Shown here piece by piece: positions 7,822 through 16,131 of a stretch of 64,000 bases of DNA (the first letter of the stretch is position 1; each line of letters begins with the position of its first letter). The stretch spans positions 1 to 64,000 of the forward strand of contig DAOTVC010000101.1 in assembly GCA_034437215.1 (NCBI GenBank), in the 5' to 3' direction. This stretch comes from DAOTVC01 sp034437215. GTDB taxonomy: Bacteria; Chloroflexota; Anaerolineae; B4-G1; SLSP01. A model generated the notes under the pieces. It did not search any database and was not told the DNA's origin. It saw only the letters and a program-made list of their open reading frames with translations. The translations under genes were made by a program, and so were the position numbers.

Positions 7822-8817
7822 ATGAACAGTTCGAACGTCCCACTATACACCTGGGAAGCTCCTCTTCTCGAGCGGGCTTACCGGGCGTTGGAAAAGCGAT
7901 CGGCCCGCGAGTGCCCCCAGATCGCGCCGCCCCTGCTGGAACAGGCCTACCCCTACGCCACCGCGGTGACCAAGGTGCACAGTCGCACCTTCTACATGGC
8001 CTCCGCCCTGCTGCCTCGTAAGAAACGGCGGGCGGCGCGGGCCCTCTACGCCTTCTGTCGCTTCACCGACGACCTCGTGGATCGCGGGCGCACCATCAAC
8101 CGTGAGGCCCTCTTGAGCTCCTGGAGGTGGCTCACCGTCGAGAACTGCCCCACGGAGGAGGAGCTCGTCGCCCTGGCGTGGAGCGACACGCAGGTACGGT
8201 ACGACATCCCCCCCCTCTACGCCCGGCAACTCGTCGAAGGGGTCGCCCGCGACCTCGACCAGACTCGGTACGAGACCTTCGACGACCTGGCTCTCTACTG
8301 CTACGGGGTGGCCTCCACCGTCGGGCTCATGGCGATGCACATCATCGGCTACAAGGGAGCGGAGGCGGTGCCCTATGCCGTGAAACTGGGGGTGGCCCTG
8401 CAGCTGACCAATATCCTGCGTGACATCTCCGAGGACTGGCAGATGGGGCGCCTCTACCTACCCCAGGCGGAGCTGGCTCAGTTCGGACTGGAAGAGGGGG
8501 ACATCGCTGCGGGGCGGCTGGACGAGCGTTGGCAGCGCTTCATGCGCTTCCAGATCGAGCGGGTGCGCCGCCTCTACGCGGAGTCGCTGCCGGGTGTCAG
8601 CCTCTTGCACCCCAACGGGCGCTTCGCCATCGGCGCCGCCGCCGAGCTCTACCGCGCCATCCTTGACGACATCGAGGAGCACGGGATGGACATCTTCAGC
8701 CGGCGCGCCCACACCACCTTCCGGGAGAAGGTCGGGCTGCTGCCGGGAATCTGGTGGCGGGCCAACGTTGTGGGATACCCTCCGCGCACGAAAATGGTTC
8801 GTAGTCACGCGCCTTAG
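7822..8817 (+). CDS. crtB: Phytoene synthase
   Basis: 331 residues. A trans-isoprenyl diphosphate synthase of the squalene/phytoene synthase family that condenses two GGPP to phytoene at the membrane surface. Visible signatures are RTFYMASALLP, the first Asp-rich motif in FCRFTDDLVD (about residues 78-84), YCYGVASTVGLM, and the second Asp-rich motif in LTNILRDISEDWQMGRLYLP. ATG at 7822 is used; the preceding codon TTG could also start but the Shine-Dalgarno region is weak either way. It follows crtI by 28 bases. Confidence 0.95.
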   Translation: MNSSNVPLYTWEAPLLERAYRALEKRSARECPQIAPPLLEQAYPYATAVTKVHSRTFYMASALLPRKKRRAARALYAFCRFTDDLVDRGRTINREALLSSWRWLTVENCPTEEELVALAWSDTQVRYDIPPLYARQLVEGVARDLDQTRYETFDDLALYCYGVASTVGLMAMHIIGYKGAEAVPYAVKLGVALQLTNILRDISEDWQMGRLYLPQAELAQFGLEEGDIAAGRLDERWQRFMRFQIERVRRLYAESLPGVSLLHPNGRFAIGAAAELYRAILDDIEEHGMDIFSRRAHTTFREKVGLLPGIWWRANVVGYPPRTKMVRSHAP

Positions 8818-8835
8818 CGCGGTTATAACCGCGCT
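8816..8835. repeat. Perfect 20-bp palindrome at the crtB/hypE convergent junction
   Basis: AGCGCGGTTATAACCGCGCT is self-complementary and overlaps the crtB stop. It could act as a hairpin between the convergent genes, but no T run follows on either strand. Confidence 0.6.
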
Positions 8836-8881
8836 ACGGAACGCGAATTAAACAACTGTAAACTATTTTCCGAGGAGGGTT

Positions 8882-9895
8882 TCAGCAGATGCGGGGCAGG
8901 GGCGCGCCGGTGAGCATCTGCAGGATACGGCGCGCGCCGTAGGGGGTGCGCAGGGCGACGCGTCCCGCGTGCTCTTCGGTGACGTCGCCGATAAGGGCGG
9001 CTCCCTGCCCGAGGGGATGGGCGTGCAGGGCTGCGAGGGCCGCGCCGGCGGCCCCAGGGGCTACGGCGATAACGACCTTGCCCTCGTTCGCCGCGTAGAG
9101 GGGGTCGAGGCCCAGGAGCTCGCTCACCGCGCGTACCTCCTCCCGCACGGGCACCGCCTCCTCCTCGATCTCGATGCCCACGCCGGCTGCGGCCCACTCG
9201 TTGAGCACCGTGACCAGACCGCCGCGGGTGGCGTCGCGCAGGGCGCGGACGCTTCCCTGCGGCGTCGCCTCGAGGAGCGCGGCGACCAGCCCGTTGAGGG
9301 GCGCACAGTCGCTCTCCAACGCCGATTCGAAGATAAGCCCCTCCCGCTTCATCATCACCGCCATCCCGTGATCCCCCACCGTCCCGCTGATGAGAAGCCG
9401 GTCGCCCGGACACAACTGCCCCGGCCCCAGCACCCGCCCCTCGGGCACGACGCCCACGCCCGCGGTGTTGATAAAGAGGCCGTCGGCGGCCCCGCGCTCC
9501 ACCACCTTCGTGTCGCCGGTCACGATGGGCACCCCCGCCGCGCGCGCCGTCGCCGCCATGGAGATCACCACCCGCTCCAGCGTCTCCACGAGCAGCCCCT
9601 CCTCCAGGATGAAGCCGGCGGTCAGGTAGAGGGGCTCGGCGCCCACCACAGCGAGGTCGTTCACCGTCCCGGAGACCGCCAGCGTGCCGATGTCGCCGCC
9701 GGGGAAGAAGAGGGGTTGGACGACGTAGGAGTCGGTGGTCAGCGCCGGGCGGCCCGCCGGGAGGGGGGGCAGGAGGGCCGAGTCGTTCATGGGGCGCAGA
9801 AAGGGATTGTCGAAGTGGCGGGCGAAGAGGTCGCGGATGAGCTCGTGGCTCAGGAGCCCGCCGCTGCCGTGGGCGAGGAGGATAGTGGTTTCCAT
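8882..9895 (-). CDS. hypE: [NiFe] hydrogenase maturation protein HypE
   Basis: 337 residues. HypE dehydrates the carbamoyl group received from HypF on its C-terminal cysteine to thiocyanate, the source of the CN ligands. The AIRS/PurM-like fold is recognisable from LAHGSGG at the N-terminus, the AVSGTVNDLAVVGAEPLYL segment, and the ATRGGL motif near residue 224. The protein ends in PRIC, the obligatory C-terminal tail with the modified Cys. It is the last hyp gene on this strand and is separated from hypD by two toxin-antitoxin loci and a hypD remnant. Confidence 0.96.
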   Translation of the reverse strand: METTILLAHGSGGLLSHELIRDLFARHFDNPFLRPMNDSALLPPLPAGRPALTTDSYVVQPLFFPGGDIGTLAVSGTVNDLAVVGAEPLYLTAGFILEEGLLVETLERVVISMAATARAAGVPIVTGDTKVVERGAADGLFINTAGVGVVPEGRVLGPGQLCPGDRLLISGTVGDHGMAVMMKREGLIFESALESDCAPLNGLVAALLEATPQGSVRALRDATRGGLVTVLNEWAAAGVGIEIEEEAVPVREEVRAVSELLGLDPLYAANEGKVVIAVAPGAAGAALAALHAHPLGQGAALIGDVTEEHAGRVALRTPYGARRILQMLTGAPLPRIC

Positions 9896-9920
9896 CTTAT
9901 GCTATATCACTCGTCGAGGC

Positions 9921-10187
9921 CTAAGGAAAATACCGATAGACGTCTTTACGATGCAAGAAGCGTATCAGAGTGACCGTTTCACCTTCAATAGATAGACCCA
10001 GACGATAATCACCCACCCGCATGCGGTAGTAGCTCGTTGCACCTTTTAGTTGCTTCAGATTGCTCAGATCTTGTATTGTAGTAGCATCCTCAAGGGTCTC
10101 GATGAGTTGCCTAACACGCGTAGCTAGAGCGTGGTCTTTTATCTTCTGCAGATCCTTCACAAAACTGTTCTTGAAGATCACCTTCAT
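9921..10187 (-). CDS. RelE/ParE-family toxin
   Basis: 88 residues. The RelE-type pattern is clear: MKVIFKNSFVKDLQKI at the start, the central LKQLKGATSYYRMRVGDYRLGLSIEG, and the ending FLHRKDVYRYFP. This family usually cleaves mRNA at the ribosome. Its ATG (10187) shares one base with the antitoxin stop (TGATG), so translation is coupled. The module lies between hypE and the hypD remnant. Confidence 0.9.
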   Translation of the reverse strand: MKVIFKNSFVKDLQKIKDHALATRVRQLIETLEDATTIQDLSNLKQLKGATSYYRMRVGDYRLGLSIEGETVTLIRFLHRKDVYRYFP

Positions 10188-10393
10188 CAAACACGCTCTA
10201 ACACTTCGAAAACAGCCTCTCTCGTTACCGTATCCGTCGTCTCACCCTCTCGAATCGCCTGCAGCATGGCCCAATCTTCGAACGCTTCCACAAGTAGGGC
10301 AGCGACCAAATCCTGACGCTCTTCAAGAATCTCCACGAGCGCCTGCTTGAGCATATCTTTGATCTGTTGTTCTTCCATATTTAATGTGATCAT
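10187..10393 (-). CDS. Antitoxin partner of the RelE-like toxin
   Basis: 68 residues, largely helical (MEEQQIKDMLKQALVEILEERQDLVAALLVEAFEDWAML split over two helices). Size and position directly upstream of, and overlapping, the toxin gene identify the role; the sequence family itself is not one I can name. GAGG lies 8 bases before the ATG at 10393. Confidence 0.8.
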   Translation of the reverse strand: MITLNMEEQQIKDMLKQALVEILEERQDLVAALLVEAFEDWAMLQAIREGETTDTVTREAVFEVLERV

Positions 10394-10529
10394 CTCTGCC
10401 TCATTTCGGCTCTGTCAACAGCCTTGTTGCCTCCGCGTCCCCCGCTCTTGGCAAAACCAAACATTGACACAAACGTCTTAACCGATCTTATCCTCATTAT
10501 ACCTCACAACTCAACCTGACGAAGGCTCA

Positions 10530-10734
10530 CCGTACTTAAAGTAGGCTGCGCAAGCGCCCTCGGCACTGACCATGCAGGGGCCGACGGGGTTGCGGGGCTG
10601 CAGACCCGGCGGAAGAGGGCGCACTCGGTGGGCAGGAGGACGCCGCGCAGCACCTCGCCGCAGCGGCAGCCGGGCGGCTCGGGGACCTCCGCCACCTCGA
10701 TGGGGTAGCGGCGGGCGGCGTCCCGGTGAGCCAG
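10530..10734 (-). pseudogene. Duplicated 3' fragment of hypD, frameshifted
   Basis: About 205 bases nearly identical to the end of hypD at 11425-11630. They encode LAHRDAARRYPIEVAEV, PPGCRCGEVLRG and ECALFRRVC. One G is missing from a G run (GCGGGGCTG here, GCGGGGGCTG in hypD), shifting the frame after RRVCS so that the PVGPCMVSAEGACAAYFKY tail is lost from the reading frame. It lacks the first two thirds of hypD. The frame opens at 10761 with an unrelated lead-in. It is non-functional and marks a duplication event around the inserted toxin-antitoxin genes. Confidence 0.9.
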
Positions 10735-10813
10735 AGGGATAAGATCAAACATGAGGTTCAAGCGTCCAAGTGATCTTCGACCGTCTCATCTGCAAATTTA
10801 GCAGCATCGGAGA

Positions 10814-11029
10814 TCAAATCATCTGAGGTGGAAGTCCCTTGAGTGGCCGAATCTGGACGAAATTTTGCATAGCAACATCCAAGCGCCTAGACTCTGGTCC
10901 CGCTTTAGCCAAGAGCTCTCGATGTACTGCCTCTGGAACAAAGACATCACGAAACATGGCGTTTATCAGAGGCAACTGATCCACTTTAGCTAGAGCGATG
11001 AGCGGCCCGGTGTCAAAAATGGCGATCAT
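10814..11029 (-). pseudogene. Truncated PIN-domain toxin (DUF3368-like)
   Basis: 71 residues. The N-terminal half of a DUF3368-type PIN nuclease is present: IFDTGPLIALAKVDQLPLI with the first catalytic Asp, and VFVPEAVHRELLAKAGPES with the conserved Glu. The family is normally about 150-160 residues, so the second half with the remaining acidic residues is missing. The break falls just before the duplicated hypD tail. Its ATG overlaps the stop of the UPF0175 gene by 4 bases (ATGA). Probably inactive. Confidence 0.7.
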
Positions 11030-11328
11030 AGATCATCAGGCACGGGTTCGCCGGCCGAAGCGCCCTCCATCACTTCCACATCGTGACGCAGCTCAGCCTC
11101 CACCTCTTCCGGTGCATAGTTAAAGAGAGAGACGCGATACCGTCCACATTCCTCAAAGAAGGCGACCCGGGTCATACCGGCCAACTCCGCGGCTTTGCCG
11201 GAGGAGAGCTTGCCCAACTCAAACATCTTGAGTGCTGCCATCAACCGAATCTGCGCATCCAGCTCCTCGGGAGTCGTCTGTACGGCCAGGACAAGATCTT
11301 CAGGATATTCGAGAGTTAACTTCTTCAT
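11026..11328 (-). CDS. UPF0175 family antitoxin-like protein
   Basis: 100 residues. Shows the UPF0175 pattern: LEYPEDLVLAVQTTPEELDAQIRLMAALKMFELGKLSSGKAAELAGMTRVAFFEECGRY appears in pieces through residues 4-68, with a helix-turn-helix-like GKAAELAGMTRVAFFE. Such proteins are found beside DUF3368 PIN proteins and are thought to be their antitoxins. I chose ATG at 11328 because GGAGG lies 7 bases upstream; a longer start five codons earlier has no such site. Confidence 0.82.
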   Translation of the reverse strand: MKKLTLEYPEDLVLAVQTTPEELDAQIRLMAALKMFELGKLSSGKAAELAGMTRVAFFEECGRYRVSLFNYAPEEVEAELRHDVEVMEGASAGEPVPDDL

Positions 11329-11405
11329 CGTAATACCTCCCACACACGCGCCCTACCTCAACTACACTTACATTATACCTGAGAAAAGAGGAGCATCCGT
11401 GTGCT

Positions 11406-12527
11406 TCACAGCGTCTCCCCCGCCCCGTACTTGAAGTAGGCCGCGCACGCTCCCTCGGCGCTGACCATGCAGGGGCCGACGGGGTTGCGGGGGCTGCAGA
11501 CCCGGCGGAAGAGGGCGCACTCGGTGGGCAGGAGGACGCCGCGCAGCACCTCGCCGCAGCGGCATCCGGGCGGCTCGCGGACCTCCGCCACCTCGATGGG
11601 GAAGCGGCGGGCGGCGTCCCGGTGAGCCAGCGCCTCGCGGACGAAGAGCCCGCTGGCGGGGATGGCGCCGAAGCCACGCCACGCCGCCGGACCCACCTCG
11701 AAGGCGCGCTCGAGCATGGCCTGGGCGGCGGGGTTGCCCGCGGCACGGACCCCACGCCCGTAGCTGTTGATGACGGCGGGCTCCTCCCGAACCACGGCGC
11801 CCACCAGCGCCTCGACGGCCCCCAACAGATCGAGGGGCTCGAAGCCGGCGACGGCGCAGGAGATAGCGTAGTCCGCCGGGAGGAAGTTCCAGGCGTCGGC
11901 CCCGATGACGGCGCTGACGTGCCCGGGTCCGATGATGCCGTCCAGCCCCACCTCGCCCGCGTCGAGGATGGCCCGCATGGCGGGGGGCGTGAGCTTGTGC
12001 AGGCTCAGGACGTAGAAGTTGGGCACCCTCTCCTCCTCGGCCTGGAGCAGCGTCGCGGCGACGCCCGGCGCCGTCGTCTCGAAGCCGACGCCCAGGAAGA
12101 CGACGTCCCGGTCGGGGTTCTCGCGCGCCATCCCCAGCGCGTCCAGCGGCGAGTAGACGATGCGCACGTCGGCGCCGCGGGCCCGGGCGTCCTGCAGGTT
12201 CCCGGCACTGCCCGGCACCCGGATCATGTCTCCGAAGGTCGCCAGGATGACGCCGGGCACCTCCGCCATGGCGATGGCGCGGTCCAGGTCACCGGCGGCG
12301 GTCACGCAGACGGGACAGCCCGGCCCGGAGCGCATCTCCACCCGCCCGGCGAGCAGCTCGCGCAGGCCGAAGCGGAAGATGGCGTGGGTGTGCCCGCCGC
12401 AGAACTCCATCAGGCGGATGGGCTGCTCCCGGTCAACCTCCCGGCGGACGCGGTCGGCCTCCCGCCGGATATGCTCGACCAGCCGGCGGGCCAGCGCGGG
12501 ATCACGGAACTCGTCGATGAATTTCAT
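11406..12527 (-). CDS. hypD: [NiFe] hydrogenase maturation protein HypD
   Basis: 373 residues. The iron-sulfur scaffold protein that, with HypC, carries the Fe(CN)2CO moiety. Conserved motifs are CGGHTHAIFRFGL (about residue 38), GPGCPVCVTAAG (about 63), and the C-terminal Cys set GCRCGEVLRG...ECALFRRVCSP...VGPCMVSAEG. ATG at 12527 directly follows a TTG codon; the Shine-Dalgarno site is poor. The gene lies 19 bases after vapC, and its last ~206 bases are duplicated at 10530-10734. Confidence 0.97.
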   Translation of the reverse strand: MKFIDEFRDPALARRLVEHIRREADRVRREVDREQPIRLMEFCGGHTHAIFRFGLRELLAGRVEMRSGPGCPVCVTAAGDLDRAIAMAEVPGVILATFGDMIRVPGSAGNLQDARARGADVRIVYSPLDALGMARENPDRDVVFLGVGFETTAPGVAATLLQAEEERVPNFYVLSLHKLTPPAMRAILDAGEVGLDGIIGPGHVSAVIGADAWNFLPADYAISCAVAGFEPLDLLGAVEALVGAVVREEPAVINSYGRGVRAAGNPAAQAMLERAFEVGPAAWRGFGAIPASGLFVREALAHRDAARRFPIEVAEVREPPGCRCGEVLRGVLLPTECALFRRVCSPRNPVGPCMVSAEGACAAYFKYGAGETL

Positions 12528-12546
12528 CAAGAGGCAACCCTAGTGA

Positions 12547-12969
12547 CTAGGCAACGAATGGGTTCTCAACTGTCAGTACATCCAAGATAACTTGCCCATG
12601 CTGCAAGTCCTCTGTCCAGAGTAGAGTACACTCCGCCTCTAGAGCAGCAGCGAGAATCAGACTATCCCAGTAAGAGTACCGGTACCGCAACTTAAGATTC
12701 CACGCCCGCTCGACAGTATTCAAGGTAACCGGCGTAACGTGACTGTCTGTAGCGATGTCTTGTACAGCCTGTCGAACTTGCTCTTCCGCGATCTGGTTCT
12801 TAAGCAGAACACTGGCAAACTCAACAAACACTTGAGTGCTGACCACAGCTGGAGCCCCCAAAGTACGAAGACGCTCAACTGCAAGCTGATGTTTTTGCTT
12901 CGCTGCGTCGGTCTTTAACTTGGCATAGACAAATACGTTCGTATCGATGAAGATGCTTTTATCGCTCAT
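12547..12969 (-). CDS. vapC: VapC-type PIN-domain ribonuclease toxin
   Basis: 140 residues with a complete set of PIN acidic residues: Asp9 in FIDTNVFVYA, Glu in QVFVEFASVLL near residue 50, Asp in YWDSLILAAALEAECTLLWTEDL near residues 101 and 119. Likely a tRNA/rRNA-cleaving toxin. Its start overlaps the end of the upstream antitoxin by 11 bases. It sits between hypC and hypD. Confidence 0.9.
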   Translation of the reverse strand: MSDKSIFIDTNVFVYAKLKTDAAKQKHQLAVERLRTLGAPAVVSTQVFVEFASVLLKNQIAEEQVRQAVQDIATDSHVTPVTLNTVERAWNLKLRYRYSYWDSLILAAALEAECTLLWTEDLQHGQVILDVLTVENPFVA

Positions 12970-13171
12970 GGAGTGCTTCTCTCGAGTACGTTACGAGAGT
13001 CTCTACCTCAAAGGGCTCTTGAAGGAACTTCGCAAAACCTGAAGTGTGCTCTTCGTTGTCCTTTGAATCTGCAACACGATACCGCTCCACGAGAAAGTGA
13101 TAGAAATCCCGTAGCTCTTTACGGGCATCTTCAGGTAAAATCGAAAGATCGAGCTGTTCACTGACAGTCAT
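12959..13171 (-). CDS. VapB-like antitoxin
   Basis: 70 residues: a short hydrophobic beta start (SEQLDLSILPEDARKELRDFYHFLVERY), a polar middle and a C-terminal segment FAKFLQEPFEVETLV. No DNA-binding motif is obvious. The role is inferred from size, order and overlap with the VapC gene. Confidence 0.75.
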   Translation of the reverse strand: MTVSEQLDLSILPEDARKELRDFYHFLVERYRVADSKDNEEHTSGFAKFLQEPFEVETLVTYSREALHER

Positions 13172-13269
13172 ACGCTACCTCCGATCGTGATGAACCTTCT
13201 TGCATCCATTTTAGCACAGTACAAAGACACGGGTGAATATGTCGGTGCTATCGAATACGCCCAACACGA

Positions 13270-13515
13270 CTAGGAACCACCCTCTTCGAGCTCCGCCTGG
13301 ATCGCCGCCAGCTCCTCCCAGGCCTCGAGGGAGGCCTGGGCCTCCTCGGGGCTCAGCAGATTGATGGCGTAGCCGGTGTGGATGAGGACGTAGTCCCCCA
13401 CCCCGGCTTCCGGCGTCATGATCAGGCTCACCTGCCGCTCGACGCCGCCCAGCTCGACGGTCGCCATCCGCTGCTCGTCAATCGATTTGATCTGTGTAGG
13501 TACGGCTAAACACAT
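13270..13515 (-). CDS. hypC: [NiFe] hydrogenase maturation chaperone HypC
   Basis: 81 residues starting MCLAVPTQI, the defining HypC N-terminus with the essential Cys2 (after Met removal it is N-terminal). HypC binds HypD and the hydrogenase large-subunit precursor to deliver iron. The GDYVLIHTGYAINLL segment is also typical. It follows hypF by 16 bases. Confidence 0.97.
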   Translation of the reverse strand: MCLAVPTQIKSIDEQRMATVELGGVERQVSLIMTPEAGVGDYVLIHTGYAINLLSPEEAQASLEAWEELAAIQAELEEGGS

Positions 13516-13531
13516 ACTCCCTCTCTACTTT

Positions 13532-15901
13532 CTAAGCGGTCCCGGTTTCCCGCAGGCCAAATGCTCCCACCACCGCCTGCCCCAGCGAGACGCCGCCGTC
13601 GTTCGGCGGCACCTGGCGGTGCAGTAAGATCTCGAAGCCGGCGGCTTCCAATCGCGGGACCAGGAGCTCCAGGAGCAACCGGTTCTGGAAAACGCCGCCG
13701 CTCAACGCCACGGTCTCGATGCCCGTCTCCTCCCGCAACCGCCCGGCGACCCGCACCACCATCCCGGCGACGGTGACGTGGAAGCGCAGGGAGACCTCGG
13801 GCACGGGCGTCTCCCGCTCCACCTCCTCGAGAAGGGCGCGGAAGAGGGGCGCCAGCCGGACGACGTCCCCCTCCTCGCCCCGCTCCACCTCGAAGGGGTA
13901 GGGCTCGACGTCCGGGCGAATGGGGGCCGCGACCTGCTCCAGCTCGATGGCGGCCTGGGCCTCGTAGCTCGTCTCCCGGCAGACACCCAGAAGGGCGCTC
14001 ACCGCGTCGAAGAGGCGGCCCATGGAGGAGGTCGACGGGGTGTTGATCCCCCGGTCGATCTGCCGGATGAGCAGCTCCTTGATGCGCTTCCGCTGCAAGC
14101 CCGGCTCCCGTCCACCGGCGGGATCGGGGGGCAGCAGGAGCTGGGCGGGCAGGTCGTGGGCGCCGAGGAGCGCGTAGACGTAGGCCGCCGCGATGCGCCA
14201 GGGCTCGCGGATGGCGGCGTCGCCGCCGGGCAGGGGCAGGTACTCCAGGTGCGCGGCGCGGCGGAAGTCACCGTAGCCGGCGATCAGCCACTCCCCGCCC
14301 CAGATGGCGCCGTCGGTGCCGTAACCCGTCCCGTCGAGGGCCACGCCGATGACGGGGCCCTGCTCCGGCTGCCAGCCGTTGTCGGCGAGGCAGGCGGCGA
14401 TGTGGGCGTGGTGGTGCTGCACCTGCAGGGGCTCCGGCAGATCATGTTCGGCAGCGTAGTCGGCGGCGAAGCGAGTCGTCAGGTAGTCGGGGTGCAGGTC
14501 GGCGACCACCCGTTCGGGCCGGATGCGGAAGAGGTGCCGGTAGGTCTCCAGGGCCGCCTCGTAGTGGGCCAGCGTCTCCAGGTTCTCCATGTCGCCCACG
14601 TGCTGGCTCAGGAAGGCGTACTCGTCGCGGGTGAAGCAGAAGGTGTTCTTCAGGAGCGGCCCCACGGCCAGGATGGGGGGCGCTTCGAAGGGCATCCGCA
14701 CGGGGAAGGGGGCGTAGCCCCGCGCCCGCCGCACGGGCTGCACCGCGGCGCCGACCACCTGCACCACCGAGTCGTCGTAGCGGGCGTAGATGTCGCGGTC
14801 GTGGAGCAGGAAGGCGTCGGCGAGGGTCGCGAGACGGTGCAGCGCCTCCTCGTTCTCCTTGGCGATGGGCTCCTCGCTGACGTTGCCGCTGGTCATCACC
14901 AGGGGCCGGCCCACGTCCCGCAGCAAGATGTGGTGCAGCGGGGTGTAGGGGACCATCAGGCCCAGCGTCTTCTGATGGGGCGCGACGGCAGCGGCGATGG
15001 GCGGGGCGTCCTCCGCCTCGGGCAGCCGGTCGAGCAGCACGATAGGGCACTGTGGGGAGCGCAGGAGCTCCGCGGCCTCGGGCGGGAGCTCGCAGTAGCG
15101 CCGCGCCTCCTCCGGCGAGGACACCATGACGGCGAAGGGCTTGTGGGGGCGGCGCTTGCGGTCGCGCAGCCGCGCCACAGCCTCGGGATTGGTCGCGTCG
15201 CAGGCCAGGTGAAAGCCCCCCAGCCCCTTGACGGCAAGGATACCGCCCTCCAGGAGCAGCGCTTTGGCGCGCGCCAGGGCCGCTTCTTTGGAAGCGTGGG
15301 GCGTCTCGGAATCCGGCGACTCCACCAGCCAGACCCGGGGCCCGCACTCGGGGCAGGCGTTGGGTTGGGCGTGAAAGCGCCGGTCGACAGGGTCCTCGTA
15401 CTCCTCACGGCAGTCGTCACAGAGGGGGAAGACGCGCATGGTCGTCTTGGGGCGGTCGTAGGGGATATCCTCGATGATGGTGAAGCGGGGGCCGCAGTTG
15501 GTGCAGTTGATGAAGGGGTAGCGGTAGCGCCGGTCGGCGGGATCGAAGAGCTCGCCCACGCAGTCGGGACAGGTCGCCACGTCGGGGGAGATGAGCTGGT
15601 AGCGCCCCTCCTGGGCCTCGGAGTGGCGGATCTCGAAGCGCTCGTAGCCGTCAACGGGGATGGGCTCCGCTTCCAGAGACTCGATACGCGCCAGGGGCGG
15701 CGCCTCGTCCCGCAGGGCCGCCACGAAGGCGTCAACGGTCTCCGGCGGTCCCTCGGCTTCGATATCGACGCCGCCGGAGTGGTTCAGCACCCAGCCGTCC
15801 AGCCCCATGCGCTGCGCCAGGTTGTAGACGAAGGGCCGGAACCCCACGCCCTGCACGACACCGGTAATCGTAATGTGAACAGCAACTCTATTCTGTGACA
15901 C
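13532..15901 (-). CDS. hypF: Carbamoyltransferase HypF
   Basis: 789 residues, full length. Domains in order: acylphosphatase-like (GVVQGVGFRPFVYNLA near residue 14), two Cys4 zinc fingers (CPDCVGEL...CTNCGPRFT and CDDCREEY...CPECGP, about 115-195), a YrdC/Sua5-like domain (VKGLGGFHLACDATN), and a Kae1-like domain with HHHAHIAACLADNG. It converts carbamoyl phosphate to a carbamoyl adenylate and loads HypE. The start is a GTG at 15901 preceded by GGGGATAAG. It leads the hypF-hypC-vapBC-hypD run. Confidence 0.97.
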   Translation of the reverse strand: MSQNRVAVHITITGVVQGVGFRPFVYNLAQRMGLDGWVLNHSGGVDIEAEGPPETVDAFVAALRDEAPPLARIESLEAEPIPVDGYERFEIRHSEAQEGRYQLISPDVATCPDCVGELFDPADRRYRYPFINCTNCGPRFTIIEDIPYDRPKTTMRVFPLCDDCREEYEDPVDRRFHAQPNACPECGPRVWLVESPDSETPHASKEAALARAKALLLEGGILAVKGLGGFHLACDATNPEAVARLRDRKRRPHKPFAVMVSSPEEARRYCELPPEAAELLRSPQCPIVLLDRLPEAEDAPPIAAAVAPHQKTLGLMVPYTPLHHILLRDVGRPLVMTSGNVSEEPIAKENEEALHRLATLADAFLLHDRDIYARYDDSVVQVVGAAVQPVRRARGYAPFPVRMPFEAPPILAVGPLLKNTFCFTRDEYAFLSQHVGDMENLETLAHYEAALETYRHLFRIRPERVVADLHPDYLTTRFAADYAAEHDLPEPLQVQHHHAHIAACLADNGWQPEQGPVIGVALDGTGYGTDGAIWGGEWLIAGYGDFRRAAHLEYLPLPGGDAAIREPWRIAAAYVYALLGAHDLPAQLLLPPDPAGGREPGLQRKRIKELLIRQIDRGINTPSTSSMGRLFDAVSALLGVCRETSYEAQAAIELEQVAAPIRPDVEPYPFEVERGEEGDVVRLAPLFRALLEEVERETPVPEVSLRFHVTVAGMVVRVAGRLREETGIETVALSGGVFQNRLLLELLVPRLEAAGFEILLHRQVPPNDGGVSLGQAVVGAFGLRETGTA

Positions 15902-16066
15902 CTTATCCCCATTCTTCCCGTAGGCCTTCTTGGTCCTACAGTATATCTTCCAATCTGTGCCGAGGGTCTGCGCCCATCGGGCACGCTGACAACCTCCCTA
16001 GTGTACCACATTTTTGCGGGTTATTTTCCGGCAGAGAGTACGATACTGGATCCTTTCTCCGAAAAG

Positions 16067-16084
16067 TTGTTGACATGTCAACAA
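16067..16084. promoter_or_regulatory. Perfect 18-bp palindromic operator of the MarR gene
   Basis: TTGTTGACATGTCAACAA is fully self-complementary and covers the -35 hexamer of the promoter reading into the MarR gene. This is the usual size and placement for an autoregulatory MarR dimer site. Confidence 0.75.
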
Positions 16085-16098
16085 AGTTGGGTTAGAAT
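16070..16098 (+). promoter_or_regulatory. Promoter of the MarR-family gene
   Basis: TTGACA (16070-16075) and TAGAAT (16093-16098) are 17 bases apart, 33 bases before the ATG. The -35 box lies inside the palindrome. Confidence 0.82.
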
Positions 16099-16131
16099 AA
16101 GAGTGGTTTCCTGATAGGGTACTCACAAGCG

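Noticed and set aside
8816..8835. Bidirectional terminator
   Set aside because: The palindrome is perfect but no T run follows on either side, so I list it only as a repeat.
13778..15898. Open frame of 706 codons opposite hypF
   Set aside because: It is the complementary shadow of hypF in GC-rich DNA: no family pattern, biased composition, no ribosome site.
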